A DNA stretch of 64,000 bases, from positions 1-64,000 of the forward strand of contig JAQFWX010000025.1 in the NCBI GenBank assembly GCA_027605045.1, read 5' to 3'. The notes below the pieces were generated by a model. That model ran no database searches, was not told where the DNA came from, and saw only the letters and a program-made list of their open reading frames with translations. Positions within the stretch are counted from its first letter, which is position 1; each line of letters begins with the position of its first letter. Positions 63,069 to 64,000 of the stretch are shown in pieces. Position numbers and translations under genes: made by a program. The stretch is from Phallus indusiatus. Lineage: Eukaryota > Basidiomycota > Agaricomycetes > Phallales > Phallaceae.

Positions 63069-64000
63069 ATGTCCAGCACCACTGCGCCAGAGCAACCTGA
63101 GCAACTATCACCTGCACCTTCTGCTTCACCTTCTAATGTCACTATCTCCACTGCCACGAGTTCAAGCCTGTCCAATACGGCTCCAGAACCTTTGATTCTT
63201 ACTGCAAGGCCACCAGATTCACATGTTTTGGTGATCAAATTAAACCGTCCTCGCGTTCTGAATGCGCTCTCGTCTGCCATGGTCGATTTACTTCTTTCTG
63301 CGTTGAAATCTGCCGATGCTGATCCTGACATTGGTGCCATTGTGATCACCGGGAATGAGAAAGCATTTGCGGGTGAGTCCCTGTCGATTATTCCAAGTAT
63401 TGACGCCCCTAAACTTCGTTGCACTAGCCGGAGCAGATATCAAAGAGCTCTCTTCACTCTCATTTTCTTCTCTTCACAGTCAGGGTTATCTTCGTGGTAT
63501 ATCAGAAGGTATCTCAAGCTTTAGAAAGCCTGTCATTGCTGCGGTGAATGGTCATGCGGTCCGTAGGATTTCCATAATTTTTCTTCGTCATCCAGAAATT
63601 ATTAACCTATTAATCACTCTTTGGTCATTTCAGCTGGGTGGAGGATTCGAGCTCGCTTTAGCATCTGATACCATCTTTGCATCAACGACTGCGCAGTTTG
63701 GTCTTCCAGAAATCAAAATAGGAACCATACCCGGTGCCGGAGGAACTCAAAGACTGGTCCGTGCTATAGGGAAGGCCAAGGTAAATTGAATTGTGCATCG
63801 TCACTACCACTTTTTTTGTTCAAGTTACTCCATCAGGCAATGCACATGATTTTAACTGGCGAAACGATATCCAGTACTGAGGCGCTCAACGCTGGTTTAG
63901 TTGCGAAGGTATACCCACCCGAACAGCTTCTCGATGCGGCTATTAGCGCAGGTTTGTCATCGAAATTATCGTCATAATGGTTTCACGTTTGTTCTGAAGT
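63069..64000 (+). CDS. Enoyl-CoA hydratase (crotonase family), partial at right edge
   Basis: Crotonase-fold enzyme of fatty acid beta-oxidation; hydrates trans-2-enoyl-CoA. The ATG at 63069 starts a Ser/Thr/Pro-rich leader, then [35 protein letters not shown] and, after an intron, [13 protein letters not shown] (oxyanion hole). [20 protein letters not shown] is followed by [20 protein letters not shown] with the two catalytic Glu positions of the family, then [20 protein letters not shown] and [16 protein letters not shown]. Three introns lie in the window and a fourth begins near 63952. The leader is compatible with mitochondrial import but is not strongly basic. No frame break. Confidence 0.93.

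Overview
The window comes from an intron-dense filamentous basidiomycete, most likely an Agaricomycete. Genes are split by many introns of about 45-70 nt, often with a CTAAT/CTGAC-like branch site. The gene set fits this: a DUF6534-type membrane protein, a Cys-rich CYSTM-like miniprotein, fungal secreted S41 peptidases, a HAM1-like lipid-transfer protein, POM152 and ALG9. I support 25 protein genes, two of them cut by the window edges. I see no tRNA, rRNA, CRISPR array or convincing transposon.

Layout. 1-6.5 kb holds a tandem pair of secreted S41-family peptidases on the minus strand. 7.2-13.3 kb is a compact housekeeping block: CutC, Rrp1/Nop52, 5-hydroxyisourate hydrolase, the NEDD8 E2 UBC12 and a 2-oxoglutarate/Fe(II) oxygenase. 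13.6-23.1 kb is all minus strand: a GH5 exo-1,3-beta-glucanase, the nucleoporin POM152, a nicotinamide riboside kinase and a tiny Cys-rich protein. 24.9-35.3 kb holds a RhoGEF, a TFIIB/BRF2-like factor, ALG9 and, divergent from ALG9, a polysaccharide deacetylase-like enzyme. 36.9-45.1 kb holds a DUF6534-type membrane protein, histone H4 and a large FYRN/FYRC (TBRG1-like) protein. About 4 kb without a recognisable gene follows. 49.2-57.6 kb holds an SCOC/SLO1-like coiled-coil protein, a Fus1-like single-pass SH3 protein, a HAM1-like protein and an F-box protein. 57.7-61.9 kb is a TmpB-like fusion of an adenylation domain, a membrane region and a ferredoxin-reductase-like domain. An enoyl-CoA hydratase runs off the right edge.

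No single pathway joins the window; it is mostly conserved housekeeping genes with a few lineage-specific membrane or secreted proteins. Several neighbours are divergent, notably CutC/RRP1 with only 82 bp between start codons.

Two features cut across genes. First, many otherwise conserved genes contain single-base frame breaks, mostly next to short homopolymers and nearly always cured by one extra base. Unpolished long-read sequence explains this better than gene death, because H4, UBC12, ALG9, the deacetylase-like gene and others are intact. Second, at least four introns need a GC donor instead of GT; in one case the paralogous intron in the tandem S41 copy has the normal GT. Exon borders are from reading by eye and are approximate inside genes; start and stop positions were located directly in the sequence.
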